Source: Amoebophrya sp. AT5.2
Taxonomy: Eukaryota; Sar; Dinophyceae; Syndiniales; Amoebophryaceae
Reading direction: 5' to 3'
DNA: 28,195 nucleotides
NCBI GenBank assembly: GCA_005223375.1
Contig: RXOD01004127.1
Span: forward strand, 1 to 28,195
Under the pieces are notes generated by a model. The model made no database searches, had not been told where the DNA came from, and saw only the letters and a program-made list of their open reading frames with translations. Shown here piece after piece: positions 1-10,394 of the stretch. Position 1 is the stretch's first letter. Each line of letters opens with the position of its first letter. A program made the position numbers and the translations under genes.

Positions 1-504
1 CATATTCTCGCCGTTACACCCGAGTGGCTGGAAGCAACGGGGGTAACCTGGGACGACATAGAGACGGGGAATGCGAGAGGTGGGATTCGATTCGTGGTTG
101 CCGACGACCCGCGCCGTGGCCGTTCTGGAACTGAAAGTACATGTGCGTCAAATGGTGAACTGGAATCTGTTGGAGTTCTCCGAAGCGGGAAAGCTGTCCG
201 AAGCGCGCCTGCGGATCTTTTGAAGTTTCTGAAGAAGCCCAACGACGCTTGGATCGCTGGGAAGGTGGCTTGGTCGGCGGCGGATTCCGGACCATGGCCC
301 ACCCCCACCTTGTTTGAGAACCTTGCGATCGCGGAACCAGCCTTGTGGCTCGTGCCCAGCGTGCCGTTTCCCGACCAGTGGAACAAAAAGGGCAGCTATC
401 CCTACATTGGTTTCACCGCACTTCTTCGTATGTTTTGCAAGCGTCCAGACGGAACAGATGTGGCCGCGTACGCCCTGCACCTGCGCAAGACAGAGAGGCC
501 GTAG
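1..504 (+). CDS. 3' end of an unrecognised protein-coding gene (partial)
   Basis: The first frame is open from the window edge to a TAG stop at 502-504, giving at least 167 residues. I do not recognise the family. The part seen is Trp- and Pro-rich (for example VTPEWLEATGVTWDDIE near the start and WLVPSVPFPDQWNKKGSYPY at about residues 117-136) and ends in a basic stretch, LHLRKTERP. No signal peptide, membrane segment or clear repeat is visible. The gene starts outside the window, so length and domain order are unknown, and an intron inside this stretch cannot be excluded. Support is only the long open frame abutting the edge and a plausible amino acid mix; all other genes here are on the same strand. 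Confidence 0.4.
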   Translation, partial: HILAVTPEWLEATGVTWDDIETGNARGGIRFVVADDPRRGRSGTESTCASNGELESVGVLRSGKAVRSAPADLLKFLKKPNDAWIAGKVAWSAADSGPWPTPTLFENLAIAEPALWLVPSVPFPDQWNKKGSYPYIGFTALLRMFCKRPDGTDVAAYALHLRKTERP

Positions 505-1626
505 GCAGGCCGGTAGGACGTTGCAGTAGACCGGTAGCTGGCGTGTCGCGAGACGCGTGCAAAATAGCGTAGATTCACCAATGTTGAGTAGATGCAACGA
601 CAGATTTTTCCTGCTGCAGATTTATTTGTGTGGAGATGGAAACGACATCTGCGTTGCAGTCTTGTCCGTTGTACTTCAATCGTCACGACCTCAAGGACCC
701 AAAAGCCGGAAAAAGTAGTGCCATTGGGCTGGTCGCCCGTGACTTCCATATTCGATGGCAGTGAGCTGGTATTCAACATGTGGCCAGCACCAGCTCTCTT
801 TGATGTTATCGCGGCTGAGGACCACAAACAACACAAAGTAATAGTGTGATGAAGCGGATGCGGATGAAACTCGTCTTCGCAACACGATCAGTTTCGATAT
901 CACCTGCGATGCGGTTTCTAGAATGCTATACGTGAATGCTGTATAAAATCTATCATAGACGCCAATCTACTCCGCGGCTGTTCTACTTCTGCGCCGTGAC
1001 CATTACTCGTCGGGTCGTGGGGCTGTGCCTGCGGTGGAGGGAAATCGTACTAATACTATGGATGGCTCCATTGATTGATGGAGGTTATGGCTTCACTTCA
1101 TCTTTCACCGTTGGTACTGTGTCGTCATGGTCATGTGGCGTATTGCTATTGAGTCGCCGCTACGTCGTGAGCGTGATCGTTTCCGTGCTCCTGAAAGCGA
1201 AAGGGAGGGTCGAGCGCGTGTTCGTCGATTTCGAAGGAGGGCTCGAAGCTGCTCGCAGCATCGGTTGTTGAGTCGCAGCAGAAGCCATGTCACTTTAAAC
1301 TGAAAACCGACTACGTTGTACTCAAAGCTGACCCTGCGCAAAACCTCCAACGCAGCACACTCATTTGCCGCTGAAACCAAAAATATCGAAACCGTGTGTA
1401 AGGCCGTAGAAAAACTAGAACAAGCAAGCAAGGCGTGCGTACCAGGCTAGGCGGAGGCCAAGGCATTTTTGCTTTCTCGGCCCGCGGCTCGCCGACTTGG
1501 ACCGTACTCTTAGGCTAGCGCTACATACTTAGCTGCCCTAGTTGTAAATTAACCTCGTCGTTCGCATCACCTTTGGAGGAACTCTACTCGTCTTCTAAAA
1601 AGCAAAATTTTTGAAAGAGATCCAAG
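505..1626. other. Intergenic spacer upstream of the cryptochrome gene
   Basis: About 1.1 kb with only short, overlapping open frames of no recognisable character. It should hold the 3' UTR of the left-hand gene and the 5' region of the cryptochrome gene. The one small structure noted is a 6-bp stem with a 6-nt loop at about 1066-1083 (CTCCAT/ATGGAG). No TATA box, tRNA or mobile element was seen. Confidence 0.5.
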
Positions 1627-4176
1627 ATGTCTTTTACTGTGGGCGGCGCTTCCTCGTCCTCCCGGCCCAACTCGAGCATGAAGAAGATGGGGTCCGCTTC
1701 TTCCATGAAGAAGATGGGGAAGAGCATGCAGCTGAACGCGGATGGGGACGAACTCGATTTCGGCGCAGCTGCGCAGGACCACGTCGACGACGACGTTGGT
1801 CAGACCATGAACCAAGGCGGGCGATCGAAAATGAACAAGATGAAAACTGCCGGCGCTGCTGGTGTAGGAGGACGAGAGGGAAACAAAAATGGCCAGCAGT
1901 CCATCACCTCCGGCCAGCCCAGTCCCCGGAACGCTTCAACTACTAACGCAACGGGCTCCACCCGCGGTCGGTCCGCGAGCAAGAAGCGCGGCCGCGGGCG
2001 GGGGGGCAACGCAGAGCGGTTGCCGATCAACATCTGCTGGTTCCGGCGGAACTTGCGGCTCTACCACGACAACCCCGCTGTGATCGAGGCGTTCAGAGAC
2101 TCGAAGGACAAGGACATCCCGCTGCTCTGCCTCTACTGCATTTCCCCCTACATGATCCCGAAAGGCAGCAAACAGAAGCGGCAGAACCTCTCCGGCACGG
2201 GGCTGATTTCCGCGAGCGGCGCGCCCAACCACGACGCGTGCGGAGTGCAGTGGTGGAATTTTTTGCTGTCGTCGCTGAAGGAACTCCAGCAAGAGTTGGA
2301 GACCGCTACGCACGGCCGGCAGACCCTGTACATCGCGAACGGAGTGCGGGAGATGGATCTTTTCCTCTACTTGTTCGACAATTTCGCTGTGAACTGCGTG
2401 TTCATGGAGCAGGACCTGGAGCCCTACGGCCTGCAGAGGGACGACAACCTGCGGCACTTGGCCGACGCCCGGGACGTCAAGTTCGTCAGCTATGCGTCCC
2501 AGATGCTGTACGACGTGCGGGACGTATTCGGAGCAGAGGAGAGGAATAAAGGAAAAAAAGCCCAGACTAATCTGAAGGCGGCGTCGCTCGCAGCCAGCGG
2601 CGTGCCGGAAATTCAGGTGCATAAGAAGTCTGTCAGTACGTTACTCAGATTGATTGATCGTGATCCATGCCTGTCTCGTCCTGGTCCTCGCGATATAGAG
2701 ATAGAGTAGTTGTCGGGAAGTCGAAGTAGCAACTTTTTCTTTTATACTTTTGTGCATATAGTGCTAGAAAAATTGGAGCTGAACCACACCCACTGAGCTC
2801 GACGCCGCGAGCATAATTCCCACTCAAAAATCGGTCGACGCAGCTGCCCGAGGATTTCGCTTCCTGGGTGAAACTGGTCCGGTCCAAGCCTTTGCCGCCG
2901 GTCGCGACCTGGATCGCGAACGATAAGGAGCGCAAACTCTTCGACAAGCACATGGAGAAGTACGAGAAGCAGCGCATGGCTGCTTCGACCTCTAAGAACC
3001 CGAAGCCGCTCAAGTACGAGGAGCGCATGCGAGCCGAGTACGAGTTCAGTATGCTGCTGGTGAACGAACAGGAAGCCTCGGCGACGAAGAAAGGTGCGAA
3101 GGTGGGTGGAAAGAGCGAGGCGTCAGCTGGTGGTCCTGGTGCGGCGGCGAAGAAGCAGCGCCGGTCGAGCGGGAAGAGCGCTGGCGGCCAGGGCGGGAGC
3201 AGGAAAAACAGCAAGAGCAACGCGGACGATGAGGAGGAAGACAGCGAGGATGAAGAGCTGGCGCGCACCAGAATTCCGAAGGGCGTGAAGAGCTCGGAAC
3301 TGGAGAAAGACGCGTTTCAGAACATGCTGTCGACGGAGATCCCGAACCTAAAAGACATGAAGCTGCACAAGTCGGAGATGTTGGTGAATGCGAGGCACAA
3401 AGACGCGGGGGAGGCAGAGGCGTTGAAGAGGCTCGAGTACTTCATCAAACGCGATCCGAGCCGCGTGCTCACCTTCGACCGGAACAAGCAAAACCCCATT
3501 TTGAGGTAACTACTTCATCCGCTTCCCGCCAAGAACTCGGCTTGCAACTTCGGATGAAAGAACTACAAGAAGCCTCCAGCGGAAAAACAAAATATATGAA
3601 AATTAAAAAATGCATAGATAGAAGCAAGCTATCGCTGATCATGTCCTCCTCCTCACAAACAACAAGTAGAACTTCCACAGGGACTCCGACTACAAGTTTT
3701 ACCCGTCCTCCTTGGGTGTGTCTCCGTTTCTCGCGATGGGCTCGCTCTCCGTCCGCATGTTGTACCACGAGGTGAGAACGCTCTTCGAGGAGGAGAACGC
3801 GAAGGGCAAGAAGAACGAGATGAACAAGACGCCGCAAGTTCTGGAGAACCTACTCTGGCGGGACTACTTCTACATGTGCGGGTTCGCTGTGGAAAATTTC
3901 GGGCAGCTGATGCACAACAAAATCATTCGCCAGATGCCGTGGACGCACGACACGGACTACATGCGGCGATGGGAAATGGGCAAGACGGGTTACCCCTTCA
4001 TCGACGCAATCATGAACCAGCTGCGGTCGGAAGGGTGCGGCCACTCATTTTTCCACTTTGTTTTCTCGGTTTTATCTTTATTTGGGCAAAGAGAGAGAGA
4101 GCTCAACTCGTCATACTTTCTTAATCATGACGCATCTCACCAGGTGAGGTCACCAGAGGAGTAATTCGTAAGTAAG

Positions 4177-4210
<34 letters not shown>

Positions 4211-6708
4211 GAACTACAACTACAGCTGGGTTCCTGGTCTCCTCCGTCAAGTCGCTTGCTGTTTCTTGACGCGCGGCAATCTGTACCAGTCTTGGGAGCG
4301 TGGTCGCGACGTCTTCGCCAAGTACGCAATCGACAACGACTGGGCACTGAACACTGGCGGGTGGATTCTCGGCTCCTGTAGCTGCTTCGACGAGACCTTC
4401 CAGAATATGAACCCTCCAGCTGCTCAGTAGTATCTATTATCCGATATATGCACTCGCTCTGCCCAGATGGGAGTCGGACAGAAGGCGGACGCAAACTGGG
4501 TCTCGCGATAAATAGCTAGCCTATACTTACAGTTACAGTTACGGGAGACCCTCCTGCATAGCTATGTCTAGGCTCTCTAGGCTCATTCCGAGCGATAGCG
4601 CCGAGCGGTAGTCCAGCAGAGGTGCTCCATTCATTGTGGGTGTGACGGGTGTGGCTTACAAGGCCGTCGGCAGATCAACAGTAAGTCGAAGCATGTCTAA
4701 GTGATCTTCGTGCCACGACATCGGTCGCGTCCCCAGGCTTCTTCCTGTTCCGCAGCGCGCAAAAATCAGGCCCCATCTACTGCTAAACGATAGGATAAGA
4801 ACAGCTACTCGGCATGGGTGGGCCGTTCATACAGGACGTGTTTTCGCCGACGCAGATCGGGAAGGAGTTCGACCCGAACGGGGACTACATCCGCTACTTC
4901 GTGCCGGCGCTTCGGAACCTGCCGAAGGAGTTCATCTACGAGCCGTGGAACGCGCCGGAGGAGACGCAGGAGCAGGCGGGGTGCATTTTAGGAAAGCAGT
5001 ACCCGAACCGGATCTGCATCCACGAGGAGACTGCGGCCGCCAATTTCGAGATCACGCTGAAGACGATGGCGCGCGAACTAAAAAGGGACTGGAGGTTCCG
5101 GGACGAGGCACGGGAGTATGTGTGGTTCGGCATCGGGAAGCCCGGGGCACCGATCATGCCGGCCATTCCAACGGCAATTCCTCCTGCTAGTGGTGCGGCG
5201 GCAACGTTGTCGGGCTCGGGAAAGGCGAACGCCGCGGGTTCGAGCTCCAGTACTTCTGCAGGAGCAGCCGCGGGCGCGACCAATCTCGGCGGCAGCGGCG
5301 GCGCCGACTCGCCGTCTCGGAAAACGCGGGAGGCGGCATTCGCCGACAACGACATCATCTTCGGCAAGGAGCGCGACATGGAGAAGAAGGCGTTCGGGCG
5401 GCAGAAGGAGCGAAGGAGATCCACCGCCGCGCGGAGGCGGAGTAGTGCTGCTGACGGCGATGCGTCCTGGAGCCCGGACGCAGCGGCCGTGAAACTGCTC
5501 AAGGAGAAGGGCGCGGCCGTGATCGACGGCGAGGTGCTGCTGAATGCGGATGGAGACGTGGTGATGGACGACGTATCGGGGTTGCTGGGACTCGGCGAGA
5601 AGGGGGACGACGTCTACACGAAGGATCAAATGCTCAGGGAAGACGCGAAGGTTAATACTTTTCCTACTTGAAGATGAAGAAGATAAAGATTTTGATTAGA
5701 TGTGCTGGTAAGGCTCCTCCTGCGGCCGGAGTCTGACGCTTTCTTACGTGTGCATGTGCCCGCCTTTATATCGAATCGACCTGTACACAGGCGCGCAAGA
5801 ACAGCAAGATGCAGGTGATGAAGTCGGATCCTGCCGGGGGCGCAAAGAAGGCCGATTCCAAGAAGCTGGACGTCGCAGAAACGCTAGACCTCGAAGACGA
5901 CCTCCTTGCCGACGAAGATAGCAAGGAGAAGAGCACCAAGTCCAAGAGCAGCAAGGCGACCAGGAAAAACTCGGGCGCGCCAAAGGTATTAGATTTGGAT
6001 TTCTATCTTTCTCATTCTCTTTGCAATTGCATGTGCTGGGGAACAATACTTTTTAAGAAAGTCTCCAAGTCCAAGGGATGCGTTCGGGCAAAAGTATAGT
6101 GGGATCCGTTTATGACCATCTGAATCTGATCATTACATCTACATAGATAGATGGAGGCGCTAGCCTTACCTACCTTTCGTCTCCTTGCAATCTGTAAGTA
6201 CTTTAAGAACACGGACGGTACAACTGGGTGGGACATGCATCGCGTCCGCAAAAACAAGTACAAGTATTTATAGGCGATACGAAATCGAATAAAATCAGTA
6301 AAAAATGATCGGCAGCTCTCCGCCCGCGACGCGCAGGAACAGGAGCGCGCCGCCAAGGTGAAGGAGAGGGAAGCCGCCCGCGACGCCAAGGAGAAGGCGG
6401 CTGCCGGCCCGCCCCCAAAGGCGCCGACCTTCGAGGTGCCGGACGATGGAATCACGGATGCCAAAGTGACTGAGTTCGCAAAGTCGAGCAAGAAGGCGCC
6501 AGCACCCGTGAGCGCCATCAACCCCGAGGACCCAACTTCGTACGGCACGTATTTGGCGCTGCCCAAAACGGCACAGGACCTGAACAACCTGCCGGCCGAC
6601 ATCGACCCCGAGGTGTTCAAGGCGGCATTTGGTGCGGACCTGAAAAAGACGCAAAAACGAGGGGCGGAAAAGGAAGAAGAACCGGACGCGAAAAAATCGA
6701 AGAAGTGA
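1627..6708 (+). CDS. CRY: Cryptochrome/photolyase family protein, animal-CRY/(6-4) type, seven exons
   Basis: A flavoprotein of the blue-light receptor/DNA photolyase family. Proposed exons: 1627-2616, 2844-3505, 3681-4034, 4226-4421, 4856-5650, 5791-5985, 6316-6708, about 1194 aa. Phases match at every junction; all introns are GT-AG except the fourth (GC-AG or non-canonical). The photolyase alpha/beta domain starts at CWFRRNLRLYHDNP (W138); the FAD-binding domain includes LLWRDYFY, MGKTGYPFIDAIMNQLRSEG, ACFLTRGNLYQSWERG and DPNGDYIRYFVP...YEPWNAPEE. The electron-transfer Trp triad is present (W638, W692, W715), and Asn711 sits at the flavin-N5 position. The (6-4) photolyase active-site histidines are absent (WVPGLLRQ where the family has WIHHLARH). 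A 136-aa basic, Ser/Gly-rich N tail, an acidic/Lys-rich insert in exon 2 and a ~365-aa Ala/Lys-rich C tail make it about twice the usual 500-600 aa. Family assignment is firm; the photoreceptor role is inferred. Confidence 0.92.
4177..4210. repeat. (CAT)n microsatellite in cryptochrome intron 3
   Basis: About eleven uninterrupted CAT units lie 15 nt upstream of the intron 3 acceptor (the AG at 4224-4225). The intron runs from GTGCGG at 4035 to ACTACAG at 4225. The placement between branch region and acceptor makes length variation here potentially relevant for splicing, but that is inference. Confidence 0.95.
4422..4855 (+). other. Cryptochrome intron 4, apparently GC-AG or non-canonical
   Basis: The reading frame on the left runs to CCT CCA GCT GCT CAG TAG (stop at 4428-4430). 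On the right it resumes with ATC GGG AAG GAG TTC GAC after CGACGCAG at 4855. All AG acceptors near the right side are phase 0, and no phase-0 GT exists near the end of exon 4. The best fit to the family pattern (P-x-A-F/I-G-K) cuts before GCTCAG at 4422, giving a GC-AG intron of 434 nt. The identical CAG at both sides also allows a cut after CAG (4427), which would give TA-AG. GC donors are known from dinoflagellate genes. Confidence 0.6.
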
Positions 6709-8078
6709 AAGAATAGCCTATGTGTATCATGATCGCAAAGCATGGCGGGCACCTGATTGTAGCCCGCTACAGGGCTGCCTTTGCTGATAGATCATATATT
6801 ATAAAATCGGTTCTTCCAGTCGTTTGTTTTCAAAGCTGCATTCGTACCGCTAGTGCAGCCCCGCCTAGCACGTTTTACGTTTGGGTTTACCTGGATACGT
6901 GTAGTTCCCCGTTCCATCACTGCGGTCGTCGGTAGGACGGACCACGCTCCTCCCTACTCTCTTGAGCTAGGAGTAGGGCTGTAGTGTTGAGTTCTACCTT
7001 CCATTTCGATTCCTTCAGTTGAATTCTTTGCCTCAATTACACGAGGAACTGGGCCGACCGATACCTGGGTACTCGTACTCCGCACTGTGGACAGGCTTAA
7101 ATTTCACCTTCATCAGAAATATTATTTGTTAAAATTTGCAGTTGTTGAGCAATGCAACGAACGACCTTGAAGTTGAACTTTTGACAGTGCCTTTGAAGAC
7201 GTGAGAACGACTCAGAAGCAGTATGCAATACTGACCAAACCAAATCTTCAATACGAATAAAATATACCAACTACATGTACAATAGATACAACCTAGCTAC
7301 GATGAATGGCGAAGGCAGCGCCTGCGCTGGACGGCGGACGTTGCACCGGTGATGCGGCGGAAGCTTGCCAGCTGTACAGTATTGCTTCCTCGGTCTCAAA
7401 CCGAAAAGAAATGGAAACCTTGATGAAGACCCGTGGTCGTGCTCCCCATGGAGACACACAAGCAACTCCAAGACCTCCGAGCAGTTGCAGCTACTCGATG
7501 GGGCTGCGAAGAACAAAAGTTTAACCAACCACAAAGAAGGAAATGCACGAGAACTACGAGCCATTATTTCTGTCTATTAAAATGACGCTCCAACGTGTCC
7601 CGCTCCCGCAGTGTTCACCTTCGTGCTCCTCACGTCTGCGAGCCTGTCAACAAGATCAAGTTCAAGATCAAGAATTCAAGGAGCTATCACCTTCACCAGA
7701 ATGTCAATGTGAATGTCGTGTGACCTGCGACACGATCGGTCCGATCTGGGTCTTGATCCTTATCCTCATGATTTCGATTTCGATTTTGTCGTGGTCCTGG
7801 TCGAGCTCGACGAGATAGATCATGCTACTAATCGATCCTCTTTTCTTTTTAGTCTGCAGCATGAATCTGCTATCAATCGTGTGTGTCTGTGTGTTGAAAA
7901 AGTTCCGCGCTTGACCCAACGCTTCTGACAGAAAGGGCGACCACCCCACTCGGCCAGAGCCAAACCGCTGCTTGTGCTCCATAATTTATATTTAGTTTTT
8001 ACCAACCCTTGTTCCGATTCCAATTACTTTCGCCATTCACTATTCCACGACCGCTTCTTAGCCAGAAGTTGGACCACA
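6709..8078. other. Intergenic spacer between cryptochrome and TRM8-like genes
   Basis: About 1.37 kb. Several 60-90 codon open frames exist on both strands but none has a recognisable domain or convincing composition. Around 7650-7690 there is a small direct-repeat patch built from CAAGATCAAG, and 7735-7825 is rich in GATC/GATTTCGATT words. This should contain the cryptochrome 3' UTR and the promoter of the next gene. No tRNA or transposon was seen. Confidence 0.45.
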
Positions 8079-9692
8079 ATGTCTGTACCGTTTGCTCTGC
8101 AAAAGGAGATGAATTCGGCTGGCTCCATAGCTACAACTGAGAAGTCGGCTGCAGCCACGACGGGACATCTTCATCAAAGCGCCCCCCAAAACGACCAGCA
8201 GCCCCCCCAAAACCTCGTCGCGAACCATGAGAAGAAGCGCAAGCGCGGGCGCGGCGTAATCGAAGAGCGCGGTCGCGATGCCGAAAAAGCCGTGGCGGAG
8301 GGCGTGAAGCCGAGGAAGGCCGACTTCCGCCAACGAGCGCACTGCAACCCGCTGAGCGACTTCTTACTCCCCTGCCCCATCTCCCCCCTGCACGTCGATT
8401 GGTCGAAGCATTACCCGGGGCTGGTGAACAACGTGGCTGCAGAACAACCAAAAATGGACGAGGTGGAGGTCGTTGAGGTCGCAGCTGGGAAGGATCTTCC
8501 GAGGACGAAGGTGCACAAGGTCGAACCTTCATCTCCTGTAGTTGCTGGAGCGCCTCCTACTTCAGCAGGTGTTCAAGCTGCATCTTCATTGGAGGCATTT
8601 TTGCACCAACAAGACGGATCCACCGCAACAACATCAAGAACATCGTCCACGAAAAATCGGCCTGAATCTACTTCGCCCGCGAGAACAAATGCAAATTCGA
8701 ATAAGCGGTCTCTTTTCTTCAACACGGCCGACTACCCGCTCTGTTACCACGAGAGCCGCGAGCAGGTGGTCCTTGAGCCCAAGTCCTTCCAGGGACCGGA
8801 TTTTCTCGACGTGGGGTGCGGGTTTGGGGGGCTCTCCGTAAATCTGGCCGAGGCGTTTCCGCACAAAGTCGTCCTCGGGCTTGAGATCCGCGAACAGGTG
8901 ACCAACTTTGTGGGACTGCGGATTCAAGCGCTAAGAGAAAAATACAAGTCGACGAAATTGAATCCTCGGGATTGTACTGGATATGGAACTGATGTTGGTG
9001 GTGGGAATGGGAAAACGAAAGCGATGGACGAGGACCTCCGACGGAATGAAGACCAAGAAGTGCTGCCGGTCGTGGAAGAGGAGGAGACCCATCGCTTCAC
9101 CGAGATCGACATCGAGAACAACAAGGACAAGAATCGCACGGTCGAGCACCACTTCCTCAACGCCTCGGTCCTGCGCACCAACGCCATGAAGTCCTTCCCG
9201 AACTATTTCCGCAAGCAGTCGCTGGAGAAGATTTTCTTCTGCTTCCCCGACCCGCACTTCAAGAAGAAAACCCACCGGCGCCGGATCGTGAACGCGTCGC
9301 TGCTCGATATCTACGCCTACAGCCTGAAGAGTGGGGAGGGGAAGATCTACACGATCACCGACGTGAAGGACCTGCACGAGTGGATGCACGGCTGTTTGCA
9401 GCAGCACCCACTGTTCGAAGAAGTGGCGTCGACGGACAAGATAATGGCGTCTGCGTCCTCGGGCTCGGGCGATGGTGATGGTGAAGTTGAAACTGAACAA
9501 AAGGGTCGTCGTGTGGGTGAAGATGAAAAGGAGAAGTTGAAGTTGTCCCTCCTAGACAAAGTCATGAAGGAGGACGAATGCGTCCGCTTGATCCACGAAT
9601 CAACGGAGGAGGGGCACAAAGTGCAGAACCTGGGAAGGTTCGGAAAGGCGATGTACTTCTCGGTGTTTCGGAAACTTGAAAAAGTAGAATGA
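8079..9692 (+). CDS. TRM8: tRNA (guanine-N7-)-methyltransferase, METTL1/TRM8 family, with large insertions
   Basis: Catalytic subunit that makes m7G46 in the variable loop of tRNAs, using S-adenosylmethionine; in yeast and animals it works with a WD-repeat partner (TRM82/WDR4). Family blocks in order: QRAHCNPLSD (residue 85 on) then CPISPLHVDWSKHYPG; SAM-binding motif DVGCGFGG (244-251); GLEIREQVTNFVGLRI; NASVLRTNAMKSFPNYF; FCFPDPHFKKKTHRRRIV with the PDPHFK signature at 390-395; TITDVKDLHEWM; DECVRLIHESTEEGHKV. The product is 537 aa against about 276 for human METTL1. The excess is a basic 80-aa N-terminal tail and three low-complexity inserts: about 130 aa before the SAM motif, about 70 aa before NASVLRTNAMK, and about 40 aa before DECV. 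The start is ATG 8079, the first ATG in the frame, after an AACC-like context. There are no introns. Confidence 0.95.
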   Translation: MSVPFALQKEMNSAGSIATTEKSAAATTGHLHQSAPQNDQQPPQNLVANHEKKRKRGRGVIEERGRDAEKAVAEGVKPRKADFRQRAHCNPLSDFLLPCPISPLHVDWSKHYPGLVNNVAAEQPKMDEVEVVEVAAGKDLPRTKVHKVEPSSPVVAGAPPTSAGVQAASSLEAFLHQQDGSTATTSRTSSTKNRPESTSPARTNANSNKRSLFFNTADYPLCYHESREQVVLEPKSFQGPDFLDVGCGFGGLSVNLAEAFPHKVVLGLEIREQVTNFVGLRIQALREKYKSTKLNPRDCTGYGTDVGGGNGKTKAMDEDLRRNEDQEVLPVVEEEETHRFTEIDIENNKDKNRTVEHHFLNASVLRTNAMKSFPNYFRKQSLEKIFFCFPDPHFKKKTHRRRIVNASLLDIYAYSLKSGEGKIYTITDVKDLHEWMHGCLQQHPLFEEVASTDKIMASASSGSGDGDGEVETEQKGRRVGEDEKEKLKLSLLDKVMKEDECVRLIHESTEEGHKVQNLGRFGKAMYFSVFRKLEKVE

Positions 9693-10394
9693 GATTGACA
9701 TGATGAAAACTCGATATCAATCGAGGGTGAGTTGTCCTTTGCGCACCACAACATCAGGCTTTCTATTCAGGAAGGAAACGTCGCAATCCAAAAGGAAAGT
9801 CGCGCGGGAAGACTTGCTCGACGCACATACTTTTCCTATGCGTCGAGCAGATCTTCCCGCGCGATATCTCCTAGCAGGTCGTGCGCCATGGCCATCAATG
9901 AGCGTAGTGTTCGCAGCGACTTTGTTTCCGCGGCGAAGGTGGAGATCAGATCGGTAGCTTTTTCCTGCCGCAGCGGTGGCTCAGTCTCAGTGTTGACGAT
10001 CTTCTGGTGCCAAGAACTACAACATGTACTTACTTGTATACCTGGATGAAGGTGAACATAGTAAGTACGGATACGACGTTCAGTCTGAGTTGACAATAAT
10101 CTACGATACCTACAAGTGTGCGTACGCCAGGCGTGTTCGCCAATATCAGGCAGCTGCACCGCCAATACCTAAATCAGCAACACCTACCGTATCAAGTAGC
10201 ATTACGCTGCACTCGCACAAGCAGGACATCAAGTGCAAGGGGCTAGGTGTAGCTGCGGCTGCCCCTGCTAGGTGGAGCACGAGCACTGCGTATAAAATAT
10301 AAAAGTTGCAGTCGCTGCAGAAGTGGTGGTCCTCGAGTTATCTAACGATCCAGCTACAAGAGCATTGCTAAGCAGATCAGCAGCAAGAGCAAGT
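9693..10394. other. Intergenic spacer containing a long hairpin
   Basis: About 700 nt after the TRM8-like stop. The notable content is the inverted repeat at 9800-9864, listed separately. Around 10230-10285 there is a GC-rich patch with two GCTAGGTG words 34 nt apart. Short open frames across this spacer read through the hairpin and look accidental. Confidence 0.45.
9800..9864. repeat. Near-perfect inverted repeat (26-bp arms, 13-nt loop)
   Basis: The left arm 9800-9825 and right arm 9839-9864 are reverse complements at 24 of 26 positions, the two mismatches being adjacent in mid-arm (ACTTG against ATCTG read on the same strand). The loop is 9826-9838, pyrimidine-rich. Being 107 nt after the TRM8-like stop codon, it would fold into a strong hairpin in that gene's 3' UTR if transcribed. 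It could also be a tiny terminal-inverted-repeat element. Confidence 0.9.

Noticed and set aside
592..849. 85-codon frame in the first spacer
   Set aside because: No domain, no supporting context, and typical of chance frames of this length here.
1936..2622. Long minus-strand open frame opposite cryptochrome exon 1 (and similar at 2645-3268, 4936-5502, 6012-6752)
   Set aside because: GC-rich third positions of the real plus-strand exons create these antisense frames; their products are low-complexity and match nothing.
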